DNA from: Pedobacter hiemivivus
Lineage (GTDB): Bacteria; Bacteroidota; Bacteroidia; Sphingobacteriales; Sphingobacteriaceae
Reading direction: 5' to 3'
NCBI RefSeq assembly: GCF_004331685.1
Contig: NZ_SJSM01000001.1
Location: 1-64,000, forward strand
Length of the DNA stretch: 64,000 nt
Shown here: one piece after another, positions 1-8,582 of the stretch
How the letters are laid out: every line of letters begins with the position of its first letter
How positions within the stretch are numbered: position 1 is the stretch's first letter
Notes under the pieces: model-generated
Databases searched by the model: none
Told to the model about the DNA's origin: nothing
The model's input: only the letters and a program-made list of their open reading frames with translations
Made by a program: the position numbers and the translations under genes

Positions 1-157
1 AAAGGCCATAGAGCAATAAGTAAAACATCTTTTTACCATGTAGAACTTTTGCATAGTGATCGATTTTGGTATTTACTGACAGATGTGCTATAAGCGCTTC
101 CGGAATGAATCCTAACAGGTGGTTTATGTTTATTTTATGATCTTTAAATACAGCCAT
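1..157 (-). mobile_element. IS4-type transposase, N-terminal part, cut by window edge
   Basis: Reading the minus strand from an ATG at 157 gives an open frame to the window edge that begins MAVFKDHKINI and continues with LGFIPEALIAHLSVNTKID and HYAKVLHGKKMFYLLLYG. I recognise this as the N-terminus of an IS4-family (DDE) transposase common in Sphingobacteriaceae; that is recall, not a search. Only 52 codons are visible, so I cannot tell whether the element is intact. The frame has no stop within the window. The element's end probably lies between the start codon and the terminator at 262-291; I could not define its terminal inverted repeat because the other end is outside. Confidence 0.6.
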
Positions 158-261
158 ACCTCATTGATTATCAGCCATTAAGATAGTGATTTCTTGTGAG
201 AAAAACAACATAATTAACTGATTATTAACGACTTACGCGCAAAAAAATAAAGGTAATAAAA

Positions 262-291
262 CAAAAAAAGTCGGAAGATAAATCTTCCGAC
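262..291 (-). terminator. Rho-independent terminator after the E2 gene
   Basis: On the minus strand a 9-bp perfect stem (GTCGGAAGA / TCTTCCGAC, 270-278 with 283-291, loop of 4) is followed by a run of seven T (263-269). It lies 44 bases past the stop of the acyltransferase gene and separates it from the transposase fragment. Confidence 0.85.
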
Positions 292-334
292 CATGACTGC
301 CAAATTGGGGCCTTTTTTTAGTTTATATAGCAGT

Positions 335-1675
335 TCAGATTTCTCTGTTCATATCCCAGTTCTCCAGGTAATCGGCCACACGACGTACAAACGATCCGCC
401 AAGCGCACCATCTACTACCCTATGGTCGTACGATAAAGAAAGGAACATCATGTGTCTGATCGCGATCACATCACCAAATTCTGTTTCCAACACTGCAGGT
501 TTCTTTTTAATTGCACCTACAGCAAGAATAGCCACTTGTGGCTGGTTAATGATTGGCGTCCCCATCACATTACCAAAAGAGCCTACATTGGTTAAAGTAA
601 AAGTACCGTTTTGTGTTTCATCCGGTTTTAACTTAGAATTACGGGCACGATTGGCCAGGTCATTCACAGATTTGGTTAAACCTACCAGGTTCAGCTGATC
701 TGCGTTTTTAATAACCGGTACAATCAGGTTTCCACTTGGTAAAGCAGCTGCCATACCAATATTGATATCTTTTTTCTTGATGATTTGAGTACCTTTTACC
801 GACACATTGATCATTGGAAAATCTTTGATCGCCTTGCTCACAGCTTCTACGAAGATTGGTGTAAAAGTGATCTTCTCATTCTCCCTTTTTTCAAAGTTCT
901 TTTTCACTTTCTCGCGCCACATCACCATATTGGTCACATCAGCTTCTACAAAAGAAGTTACGTGTGCTGAGGTTTGCTTACTCATGGTCATGTGATCGGC
1001 AATCAGCTTACGCATCCTGTCCATCTCAATAATCTCATCACCACCACTTACGCTTGTAGCCGCTTGTGGAGCTGGCGCTTTTACAGGTTGTGCAGCAGCA
1101 GATGCCTGCGCTACTGGTGCCGATGCTGGCACCGCAGGAGCGGTATTAGTTGCAACAGCAGGAGCTTTTCCACCCTGTTTATTTTGAATATAATTTAATA
1201 AATCATCTTTAGTTAAACGTCCATCAGATCCTGTTCCGGCAATACCATCCAGTTCAGCTAAATGAATTCCCTCCTGGGCTGCGATATTCTTCACTAAAGG
1301 AGAATAAAAGCGATCTGAGGCATTTTCAGCAGAAAGTTGCTCTAGTCCTGGTATACTCTCAATAACCGGCTCAGAAACCTCCTCTGGTGCTGCAACAGGC
1401 GCTGCAACGGCTTCAGTACTTACCGAGGCATCTATATCAGTTTCTATGATGGCAATTACCGCACCCACTTGTACAATATCGTCTTCTTTAAATAATTGCT
1501 TTACTAATCTACCTGCTACTGGCGACGGAACTTCAGAATCCACCTTATCGGTTGCAATCTCTAAAATGGTGTCATCCATTTCAATCTTATCGCCAGGCTG
1601 TTTAACCCACTTAATAATGGTTGCTTCTGCAACGCTCTCCCCCATTTTAGGTAACAATAATTCGTATTGAGCCAT
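335..1675 (-). CDS. Dihydrolipoamide acyltransferase (E2) of a 2-oxo acid dehydrogenase complex
   Basis: This is the E2 core that accepts an acyl group on lipoate and passes it to CoA. A single lipoyl domain spans about residues 1-80, with the lipoylated lysine K44 in TDKVDSEV. An Ala/Pro-rich linker, a peripheral-subunit binding domain (about 123-163, SPLVKNIA...GRLTKDDL) and a second Ala/Pro-rich linker follow. The catalytic domain runs from about 215 to 446 and ends with the DHRVVDG motif (H418, D422). Its length of 446 aa is normal. There is no E1 or E3 gene beside it, so whether it serves the branched-chain, 2-oxoglutarate or pyruvate complex cannot be read from context; single-lipoyl E2 proteins of this shape in Bacteroidetes are often the branched-chain type. 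A promoter-like element lies at 1703-1710. Confidence 0.93.
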   Translation of the reverse strand: MAQYELLLPKMGESVAEATIIKWVKQPGDKIEMDDTILEIATDKVDSEVPSPVAGRLVKQLFKEDDIVQVGAVIAIIETDIDASVSTEAVAAPVAAPEEVSEPVIESIPGLEQLSAENASDRFYSPLVKNIAAQEGIHLAELDGIAGTGSDGRLTKDDLLNYIQNKQGGKAPAVATNTAPAVPASAPVAQASAAAQPVKAPAPQAATSVSGGDEIIEMDRMRKLIADHMTMSKQTSAHVTSFVEADVTNMVMWREKVKKNFEKRENEKITFTPIFVEAVSKAIKDFPMINVSVKGTQIIKKKDINIGMAAALPSGNLIVPVIKNADQLNLVGLTKSVNDLANRARNSKLKPDETQNGTFTLTNVGSFGNVMGTPIINQPQVAILAVGAIKKKPAVLETEFGDVIAIRHMMFLSLSYDHRVVDGALGGSFVRRVADYLENWDMNREI

Positions 1676-1702
1676 TTTTTATTTTATGATTTGTATCAGG
1701 TG

Positions 1703-1710
1703 CAAAAGTA
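1703..1710 (-). promoter_or_regulatory. Bacteroidetes -7 element for the E2 gene
   Basis: The minus strand reads TACTTTTG, matching the TAnnTTTG consensus of the primary Bacteroidetes sigma factor, 28 bases before the ATG at 1675. I see no clear TTG at the -33 position, so the call rests on the -7 element and its distance. Confidence 0.5.
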
Positions 1711-1725
1711 AAGTATTTTGCAGAC

Positions 1726-2973
1726 TTAACCCACATCTTGTTTAATCTCATTCAAAACCATAGACAATGCAGCTATGGCAGAACGCTCAATATTTTGTGC
1801 CCGGCGGTTACTAAAATTAAACTTCCTTGCAATTACATGGTGACTATTAGCTACCGCAACCCACACAGTACCAACTGGTTTATCTTCAGTTCCGCCATCT
1901 GGTCCGGCTACGCCACTCACAGCAACAGCATAATCAGTTTTAAAATTAATTCTTGCACCGTAGGCCATTTCTTTTACAGTTTCTTCACTTACGGCACCAT
2001 AAGTACCCAATGTTTCGGCATGAACCCCTAAAACCGACGTTTTAAGTGCGTTAGAGTAGGTTACTGCCCCTCCTGCGTATACTGCCGAAGATCCTGGATG
2101 CTGAGTAATCAAATGCGCAATGTAACCACCTGTACAGCTTTCGGCAGTAGATAACGTGAGTTTATGCGCTTGCATTATATTCAATATCGCCTTCTCCAGT
2201 GCAATATCCTGATCAATGACTACATACTTTTTTACCTTATTGATGATTTGCTGTGCATAAGCTTCTACCTCTGCCTTAAGCAAATTTTCATCATCACCAG
2301 ATCCGCTTAGTCTTAACCTGATTTGACCCAATTTTGGCAAATAGGCCAATTTAATATGTGCGGGTAAACTATCTTCTATCTCTTCCAGCTCTACCGCCAA
2401 AAAAGACTCTCCAATATTAGCTGTCAGTATCGTTTTATGAATGATCGCGGGCAGCTTAAATGCTTTCTTTAATCTCGGAAGAATCTCTTCCTCCATCAGG
2501 TACTTCATTTCAAAAGGAACACCCGGCATAGAAACAAATATTTTACCGCGTTCTTCAAACCACATACATGGCGCCGTACCGTTCTTGTTTTTAATCACCG
2601 TACAGCCATCGGGCACATCAGCCTGTTTGCGGTTAGATTCGATCATCGGCTTATTATAACGGACAAAAATATCGGTTACATGCCCCAATGTTTCCTGATC
2701 TCGCCTAAAGCCCATGTTAAAATACCTGGCCATAGTTATTTTAGTGATGTCATCCTTAGTAGGTCCTAAGCCTCCTGTGATCAGAATGATATCCGCTCTT
2801 TTTTCTGCAAGCTGCAAGGCTTCAATGATATGGTCTGCATCATCAGAAACGGAGCTAACCTGTTTAACTTTTATACCAATGAGATTTAATTGCTCAGCCA
2901 TCCAGGCCGAATTCGTATCCACAATCTGACCAATCAGTATTTCATCACCAATGGTTATAATTTCTGCTAGCAT
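1726..2973 (-). CDS. cinA: CinA family protein (NMN amidohydrolase / ADP-ribose pyrophosphatase type)
   Basis: This is a two-domain CinA protein of 415 aa, the usual length. The N-terminal MoaB/MogA-like domain (about 1-170) carries GDEILIGQIVDTNSAW and the TGGLGPTKDDITK loop. The C-terminal domain (about 250-410) has the STAESCTGGYIAHLIT signature of PncC-type nicotinamide mononucleotide deamidases and the VSGVAGPDGG loop. In characterised members the two halves salvage NAD by-products; the old competence label is historical. It lies between the LptD-like gene upstream (9 bases away) and the E2 gene downstream, all on the minus strand, so it may be cotranscribed with lptD. Confidence 0.93.
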   Translation of the reverse strand: MLAEIITIGDEILIGQIVDTNSAWMAEQLNLIGIKVKQVSSVSDDADHIIEALQLAEKRADIILITGGLGPTKDDITKITMARYFNMGFRRDQETLGHVTDIFVRYNKPMIESNRKQADVPDGCTVIKNKNGTAPCMWFEERGKIFVSMPGVPFEMKYLMEEEILPRLKKAFKLPAIIHKTILTANIGESFLAVELEEIEDSLPAHIKLAYLPKLGQIRLRLSGSGDDENLLKAEVEAYAQQIINKVKKYVVIDQDIALEKAILNIMQAHKLTLSTAESCTGGYIAHLITQHPGSSAVYAGGAVTYSNALKTSVLGVHAETLGTYGAVSEETVKEMAYGARINFKTDYAVAVSGVAGPDGGTEDKPVGTVWVAVANSHHVIARKFNFSNRRAQNIERSAIAALSMVLNEIKQDVG

Positions 2974-2982
2974 AAAATATGT

Positions 2983-5727
2983 TTAGAATTTACTGTAGTA
3001 TCCTTTCCTTTTGCTCAGTTTCAAATCCTGAAGAATTGAAGCCTTAACCTTAATATCAACAGAATAACTCTGGTAAAAACCAAAAGGTACCCAAGTAAAG
3101 GCCATATCCCAGCAATGTAGATCCCTATAAATAGCAAAGTTGGTTTGAGAAATCGTTTTACTCTTAAAATCCCAACCCGAGCTAAAAGTTACCTTCCATT
3201 TAGGTGTAAGATTCATGTCCCCGTTAAAGTTTAACGTGTTGGTTACTGTAGGCATTTGCCCAACATCAGTAGTACTATAATTAAAAGTATAAGAAAAGGC
3301 AAAGTTCCATGGAATATTAAAGTCAACAAAAGCATTTGGATCACGACTTACTTTAGCTAAAGCTTCAGCTTGCTCTGGTGATATCGCACCAGTATTCTTT
3401 TGTTCTTTTAGCTTATCATCAGTCTCATTTTTACGCTTAAGGGCTTCTGGATTTAGGCTGTAGCTAAAAGAGAAACCGAAATTGGTTAAACGAGGGAATT
3501 GACCTTTTGACCAGGTGTATTTACTTACAAGTTTTCTGTTGGTAAGGTTAGTCGCAGTATCCAACACGTCTTCATACAAATAAGGGTTCAATGTACCGTA
3601 ATAGTTGATACCAAGCTTATCGGTAAATTGCGAACGACCACTGAAACTTAAAGTCGATAACTTAAACTCCTTTGCAAGCAGATTATAAGATCCGCTAATC
3701 CCTAAACCCTGAATGATTGGAATCTTCTTTTCTCCCGTTCCTGTCGTATCTTTTGGAGACAAGAATTTTGCCTCTACAGTATTATCGACAGAGAATGAAA
3801 TAGAGGCACTTTTACCCTGTCCAGGACCTCCGTAATAAGAGCTTTCGTGAATTGAGTATTTTTCCTGTTCTACTACCCCATTTAAAATAGTATATTTTGG
3901 AGATCCGTCCTGATAATAGGCATACTTATAGTTTCCTTTGCTTGGATCAGAAAAATCCGGTGTATAGCCAAAACTAACACTTGGAGTCATCACATGACGT
4001 AATGCCTTAAAGTTACCCAAGTTTTTGAACTGAGCTGTTGAGTATATCTTGGTAGATAATCCACCATTAATTGAATATTGACCAGATCTGTTAAAACCAG
4101 GTACCGTATCAATAAAAACAGCGTCCTGTTGATTTGGTACTTTAGCGTAAGTCTTTCTAATTGACTGTAAATGCCATCTTTCCAGGTAATTCAACCCTGT
4201 ATTAAAGTTAAAATACTTCAATACATTAAAAGACATGCTAATAGGGATATTATGTTGCATCCCATTTCTGAACTTATATAAGCTTTCCTTTTTAAACAAC
4301 AAGGAATCTGCGGTATTAATCTGATTGGTAGCTTGCATGCTATATCCTACCGATATTTTTTGATACCACTTTTGCTCACCCACACGGTCTTTTGAGTCAA
4401 ATGGATTAAATGTAGGTACAGACAAGGTAACATCAGGTAGTGTTAAACTTACGGTCTTAGCCTGCGTTTCCTGAGAGTGACGTAATGCACTCGTAAAATT
4501 TATTCCTTTTCCAAAAATCTTACTATAGGCAATACTTGAAGACAAAGTGTTGTTTGCAGTTTGATTAGGGTCATAAGTATTTCCCCCCGCTGTTAACCTA
4601 TCGTAGCTTGATGTACCCGCATTTACACTTGCAGAAAAAGTAGTTCCTGGCTTTGCATTTGGATTTTGTGAATGGCTCCAGTTGATCCTAAAATCCTTAC
4701 TAGAATTATAATCTGCAGTTTCTTTAGTCCCATACTGATTAAAAGCATAGTTCAAATCAATATTTCCATTAAACTTATATCTTTTGGTATAAGTTGAGGC
4801 TCCCCTTGCACTAAATGATCCATACGAATAAATCGTCCCCGTAAGCTTTGCATCCCAATAATCACTTAAACCAATATAGTATCCACCGTCCTGTAAGAAA
4901 AATCCTCTTGAGAAATCCTCACCTGGAGTTGGTAAAATAATCCCCGAACTCTTCTTATTTGGCTTGGGAAAAAAGGCAAAAGGCAAACCAAGCGGTAAAG
5001 GAATGTCTTCAATCTTTAAATAAAGTGGTCCGGCAATGATCTGATTCTCCGTCACGATAGCCTTTGTAAAGTGTATCCCAAAATGGGGATGCGGTAAGTT
5101 ACAGGTACTAAAAGTCTGCCCCTTACTGTGTATTTCATCATCAGGCTGCTTCTTTGCCTTTCCACCTGTAAAAAAGCCGCCTTCCTGTTCGGTGTATACC
5201 CCAAATATATTACCGGCCTTGGTTGCAGTATTAAATCTTAACGAATCGGCCATAGAAGTCCCCTGTCCTTCCATTTTAAAAATTGGGCGCCCAATATATT
5301 TACCTTTATCATTTACAGTGCCTCGGGCGTAAATAATATTAGTCTTATTGTTAAAACTAATGTAATCCGCATCCAGCTCCAACCCCTGGTAAATCACCCT
5401 GGCTTTACCATATAAATAAACAATACTGCTGTCTTTGCTAAAAGAGACAGAATCTCTGGCCGCATATTGAATTTTTTCTGAAGCCGCAGTATCTTTTGGA
5501 TTGCTCTGTACGCTCCCCTTTTTAAGAGAATCGTTCTTTGTTGTATCCTTCAGGTTGCGCTGCAGTTCGCCCTTATTCAGCGTATTCTTCTTTGTGGTAT
5601 CCTTCTTAGTTGTATCCTGCTGCACGACCTGAAAGGTCGAAAAAGAAGTAAAAGCTAGCGCTTGATTATTAACAGATGTTAATAAAACAATCGTTTTTAA
5701 AAAAATGATGTAGCGTAAAAGTTTCAA
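2983..5727 (-). CDS. lptD: LptD-like outer-membrane LPS assembly protein
   Basis: This large protein (914 aa) starts with a signal peptide (hydrophobic stretch IIFLKTIVLLTSVN, cleavage near ALAFTS). It continues through a Lys/Thr-rich low-complexity linker (about 37-85, repeats of DTTKKDTTKKN type) into an OstA/LptA-like beta-jellyroll segment (about 90-200; IVYLYGKARVIYQG, ADYISFNNKTNIIYARG). The rest is a long beta-barrel region rich in alternating aromatic strands, ending SKRKGYYSKF. This is the Bacteroidetes form of LptD, which inserts lipopolysaccharide into the outer leaflet with LptE. The start is 16 bases from the promoter of the divergent amidase gene. The family call is from domain order and recall; the barrel sequence itself is poorly conserved. 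Confidence 0.8.
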   Translation of the reverse strand: MKLLRYIIFLKTIVLLTSVNNQALAFTSFSTFQVVQQDTTKKDTTKKNTLNKGELQRNLKDTTKNDSLKKGSVQSNPKDTAASEKIQYAARDSVSFSKDSSIVYLYGKARVIYQGLELDADYISFNNKTNIIYARGTVNDKGKYIGRPIFKMEGQGTSMADSLRFNTATKAGNIFGVYTEQEGGFFTGGKAKKQPDDEIHSKGQTFSTCNLPHPHFGIHFTKAIVTENQIIAGPLYLKIEDIPLPLGLPFAFFPKPNKKSSGIILPTPGEDFSRGFFLQDGGYYIGLSDYWDAKLTGTIYSYGSFSARGASTYTKRYKFNGNIDLNYAFNQYGTKETADYNSSKDFRINWSHSQNPNAKPGTTFSASVNAGTSSYDRLTAGGNTYDPNQTANNTLSSSIAYSKIFGKGINFTSALRHSQETQAKTVSLTLPDVTLSVPTFNPFDSKDRVGEQKWYQKISVGYSMQATNQINTADSLLFKKESLYKFRNGMQHNIPISMSFNVLKYFNFNTGLNYLERWHLQSIRKTYAKVPNQQDAVFIDTVPGFNRSGQYSINGGLSTKIYSTAQFKNLGNFKALRHVMTPSVSFGYTPDFSDPSKGNYKYAYYQDGSPKYTILNGVVEQEKYSIHESSYYGGPGQGKSASISFSVDNTVEAKFLSPKDTTGTGEKKIPIIQGLGISGSYNLLAKEFKLSTLSFSGRSQFTDKLGINYYGTLNPYLYEDVLDTATNLTNRKLVSKYTWSKGQFPRLTNFGFSFSYSLNPEALKRKNETDDKLKEQKNTGAISPEQAEALAKVSRDPNAFVDFNIPWNFAFSYTFNYSTTDVGQMPTVTNTLNFNGDMNLTPKWKVTFSSGWDFKSKTISQTNFAIYRDLHCWDMAFTWVPFGFYQSYSVDIKVKASILQDLKLSKRKGYYSKF

Positions 5728-5743
5728 ATTCGTGTGTGAATGT

Positions 5744-5751
5744 TATTTTTG
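5744..5751 (+). promoter_or_regulatory. Promoter -7 element that decides the amidase start
   Basis: TATTTTTG fits the TAnnTTTG consensus. Transcription would begin near 5757-5760, which places the in-frame ATGs at 5736 and probably 5757 upstream of or on the mRNA end, leaving 5784 as the usable start. Confidence 0.5.
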
Positions 5752-5783
5752 CATTAATGTTTAATCCAAAACGTTCAAAATTA

Positions 5784-6662
5784 ATGAAAAATATACCATT
5801 GCTTAGACCAAATGTAATTTTGATTATATTTATTTCTATAATAATAAACATTACATCTGGTAACCAGGCATTTACACAAGAATATAAAATAAAAACCATC
5901 GTTATCGACGCCGGCCACGGCGGTCGTGATGGCTCGACACATGGTGCGTATTCAACAGAAAAAGATGTAGCCTTAAAAACCGCATTGAATCTTGGTGCTG
6001 CTATAGAGGCTAGTATGAAGGATGTAAAAGTAATTTATACCCGTACAACCGACGTATTTATCCCTCTTTACGAGCGAATTGCTATTGCCAATAATGCCAA
6101 AGCAGATCTTTTTATCTCCATCCATTGCAATGATATGCCCGTATATCGATCAACCATTGTTACCGGCTATAGAAAAGGTAAAAAAGGTAAAAGAATACCA
6201 ATTACCGAAACTGTATCTCGTAAAAGCACTTCTACCAGAGGCGTAGAAACCTTTGTGTCTGGTATGGGAAGATTGAACGAGCAGGACGAAGTGATCAAAA
6301 GAGAGAATGCGGCCATCTTCTTAGAGGACAATTACAAGGAAAACTACGAAGGCTTTGATCCAAACAACCCCGAAAACTATATTATTCTATCTTTGATGAA
6401 GAATACCTTCAGAACGCAAAGCCTGAAGCTAGCAAAATTGGTTCAAGATCAATATATTCGTGTGGGTCGTGTAGATCGTGGTGTTCAGGAGAAAAGTCTC
6501 GCTGTACTAGCCAGAGCTGGAATGCCAGCTATATTGACAGAAATTGGATTTATCAGTAATCCTACCGAAGAGAACTATATGAACTCTGAAGCTGGACAAA
6601 AAGAAATTACAGAATGCTTACTAAAAGCTATTGAGAATTATAAAAAAGGTATCGAAGGGTAA
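5784..6662 (+). CDS. N-acetylmuramoyl-L-alanine amidase, Amidase_3 family (first of tandem pair)
   Basis: The enzyme cleaves the amide bond between N-acetylmuramic acid and the peptide stem of peptidoglycan. The zinc ligands and catalytic glutamates of Amidase_3 are all visible: H45 in DAGHGG, E59 in YSTEKDV, H114 in SIHCND and E253 in LTEIGF (numbering from the chosen ATG). I chose this ATG because it gives a clean signal peptide (hydrophobic stretch of Ile, mature end near FTQEYK) and because the promoter element at 5744 would start RNA after the earlier ATGs. A basic insert (YRKGKKGKRIPI, then RKSTSTRGVETF) sits between the second and third motifs. It is 39 bases upstream of a paralogue of the same architecture. 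Confidence 0.9.
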   Translation: MKNIPLLRPNVILIIFISIIINITSGNQAFTQEYKIKTIVIDAGHGGRDGSTHGAYSTEKDVALKTALNLGAAIEASMKDVKVIYTRTTDVFIPLYERIAIANNAKADLFISIHCNDMPVYRSTIVTGYRKGKKGKRIPITETVSRKSTSTRGVETFVSGMGRLNEQDEVIKRENAAIFLEDNYKENYEGFDPNNPENYIILSLMKNTFRTQSLKLAKLVQDQYIRVGRVDRGVQEKSLAVLARAGMPAILTEIGFISNPTEENYMNSEAGQKEITECLLKAIENYKKGIEG

Positions 6663-6701
6663 TTATCGATACCCAGCAATTAAAACAAAGATTAAAGAGA
6701 G

Positions 6702-7544
6702 ATGAGATTAAAAAAAATTGTATTCCTATTAGCCATTCCATTATTTATAAGTACACACGCTGCTTTTTCTCAAGGATATAAGGTTAAAACAATTGTCATT
6801 GATGCAGGGCATGGCGGCCCTAAATCCGGTGCAGCCGGAAGCTATTCACTAGAAAAGAATGTCGCTTTAAAAGTAGCCTTAAAATTAGGCAAGAAGTTTG
6901 AAGAAGAAATGCCGGATGTAAAAATCCTTTACACCAGAAAAACAGATATCGATGTGGAGTTTCATAAAAGAGCAGCATTGGCCAACGACAATAAAGCAGA
7001 TATCTTTATCTCTATACACTGTAACTCTATGCCAGATAGAAGAGTGTTAACCGGCTATTCCACTAAAAGAGGAAAAAAGGTAGCTCAATATGCTTCTGTA
7101 AAAAACACTTCCACTAGTGGAACCGAAACATTTGTTGCCGGATCACATCGCTTAAATGAACAGGATGCTGCAATCAGAGAGAATGCCGATATCAAGCTGG
7201 AGAAAAATTATAAGGAAAATTATGATGGTTACGACCCTAATGATCCTGAGACATTTATTATACTATCTTTGTTCAAAAATACCTTTAGAGATAAAAGCCT
7301 GAAGCTAGCCCGGTTAATTCAAGATGCTTATACAAATGATAGCAAAAGAGTAAACAGAGGCGTAAAAGAACAAGGTTTGCTAATTTTACAAAGATGTGGA
7401 ATGCCTGCAGTTTTAACAGAAATTGGATTTATCTCTAACCCCAATGAAGAGGATTACATGAATTCTGCTGATGGGCAGGACGAGATTGTAAATTCCATTT
7501 ATAAAGCTGTCAAAACATATAAAAAAGAAACTGAGATAAATTAA
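6702..7544 (+). CDS. N-acetylmuramoyl-L-alanine amidase, Amidase_3 family (second of tandem pair)
   Basis: A paralogue of the gene before it, 280 aa, with a signal peptide (KKIVFLLAIPLFISTHAAFSQ) and the same four active-site residues: H37 in DAGHGG, E51 in YSLEKNV, H106 in SIHCNS and E240 in LTEIGF. The shared basic insert is shorter here (TGYSTKRGKKVAQYAS). The two proteins agree along their whole length (for example NYKENY.G.DPN.PE..IILSL in both), so they arose by local duplication, and neither has lost a key residue. It lies 17 bases before the MlaD/MCE gene, and the three genes look like one operon for envelope upkeep. Confidence 0.9.
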   Translation: MRLKKIVFLLAIPLFISTHAAFSQGYKVKTIVIDAGHGGPKSGAAGSYSLEKNVALKVALKLGKKFEEEMPDVKILYTRKTDIDVEFHKRAALANDNKADIFISIHCNSMPDRRVLTGYSTKRGKKVAQYASVKNTSTSGTETFVAGSHRLNEQDAAIRENADIKLEKNYKENYDGYDPNDPETFIILSLFKNTFRDKSLKLARLIQDAYTNDSKRVNRGVKEQGLLILQRCGMPAVLTEIGFISNPNEEDYMNSADGQDEIVNSIYKAVKTYKKETEIN

Positions 7545-7561
7545 ATTAATACTCATACTGA

Positions 7562-8506
7562 ATGAAGATCGCAAACGAAACCAAAGTAGGCATATTGGCA
7601 GCCTTTTCTATCACACTGTTAATTGTAGGTTATAATTTCTTAAAAGGTAATGCCATTTTTTCCGATGAGACCGTCCTGTATGCTAAGTACCCGAGGGTTG
7701 ATGGATTAGGTGTATCAAAACCGGTTTTAATCAACGGTTATCAGATCGGTCGTGTAGACCAATTACAACTACAATCAGATGGATCTATTTTGGCTACATT
7801 AAAAATCAAAGGCCAGTATGACATCCCAAAAAACAGTATTGCAAGATTGGAAGGAACTGATCTTTTAGGTAGTAAAGCTATTGTGTTGACTTTAGGCACA
7901 GGTACTGATTATGCTCAGGATGGCGACTTCCTGAATGCCAATGTTGCAAAAGGACTGCTTGAAACTGTTCAGCCAGTTCAGAGAAAAGCGGAATTGATCA
8001 TTGGAAAAATGGACTCTATACTAACCAGTGTAAACTCTATTTTAAATCCTAACTTCCAGAAAAATGTAGATAAAAGCTTTAACAGCATTGCTTCTACCCT
8101 GTCGTCTTTAGAAGGTACTTCTAAAAAAGTAGATAACCTGGTAGGTTCTGAAAGTTCAAAAATTTCTGCAATTTTAGCCAATGCCGAATCAATCTCCAGC
8201 AACTTAAAGCAGAACAACGAAAAGATCAATGCCATTTTAAATAACATCCATACCATCACCGATCAGGTAGCTGCTGCCAACTTTAAGCAAACTATTGAGA
8301 ATGCAAACAAAGCCGTTGCTGACTTGCAAGGGATAGTAGGTAAAATTAATAACGGACAGGGCACTTTAGGACTGCTGGTTAATGATACAAAGATGTATGA
8401 AAACTTAACCAATGCATCTAAAAATCTAGATAGTCTGATGATTGACTTAAAGCAACATCCTAAACGTTACGTTCACTTCTCTATATTTGGTAAAAAGGAT
8501 AAGTAA
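7562..8506 (+). CDS. MlaD/MCE family lipid-transport protein
   Basis: The protein (314 aa) has one N-terminal membrane anchor (about 8-26, VGILAAFSITLLIVGYNFL). A single MCE domain follows (about 37-112; YPRVDGLGVSKPVLINGYQIG, then IARLEGTDLLGSKAI). After it come about 190 residues of Asn/Lys/Ser-rich helical repeats that probably form a coiled-coil stalk or tube. MCE proteins with MlaE/MlaF move phospholipids between the membranes; the permease and ATPase partners are not in this window. In Bacteroidetes this gene commonly follows an Amidase_3 gene, as here. A strong hairpin terminator follows the stop codon. Confidence 0.88.
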   Translation: MKIANETKVGILAAFSITLLIVGYNFLKGNAIFSDETVLYAKYPRVDGLGVSKPVLINGYQIGRVDQLQLQSDGSILATLKIKGQYDIPKNSIARLEGTDLLGSKAIVLTLGTGTDYAQDGDFLNANVAKGLLETVQPVQRKAELIIGKMDSILTSVNSILNPNFQKNVDKSFNSIASTLSSLEGTSKKVDNLVGSESSKISAILANAESISSNLKQNNEKINAILNNIHTITDQVAAANFKQTIENANKAVADLQGIVGKINNGQGTLGLLVNDTKMYENLTNASKNLDSLMIDLKQHPKRYVHFSIFGKKDK

Positions 8507-8524
8507 CCATAAGTTATCGATAAA

Positions 8525-8562
8525 ACAAAAAGAGCTTCAGCAAATGCTGAAGCTCTTTTTGT
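8525..8562. terminator. Bidirectional terminator between MCE gene and rnz
   Basis: A near-symmetrical hairpin, AAAAAGAGCTTCAGCA then TGCTGAAGCTCTTTTT with an AA loop, is flanked by A- and T-runs on both sides. It can stop the plus-strand MCE transcript and the minus-strand rnz transcript. Confidence 0.88.
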
Positions 8563-8582
8563 TTTATATAGAATATCCTCTT

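Noticed and set aside
785..1198. Plus-strand ORFs opposite the E2 gene
   Set aside because: They mirror the minus-strand E2 coding frame, have no family motifs and shift frames within the gene.
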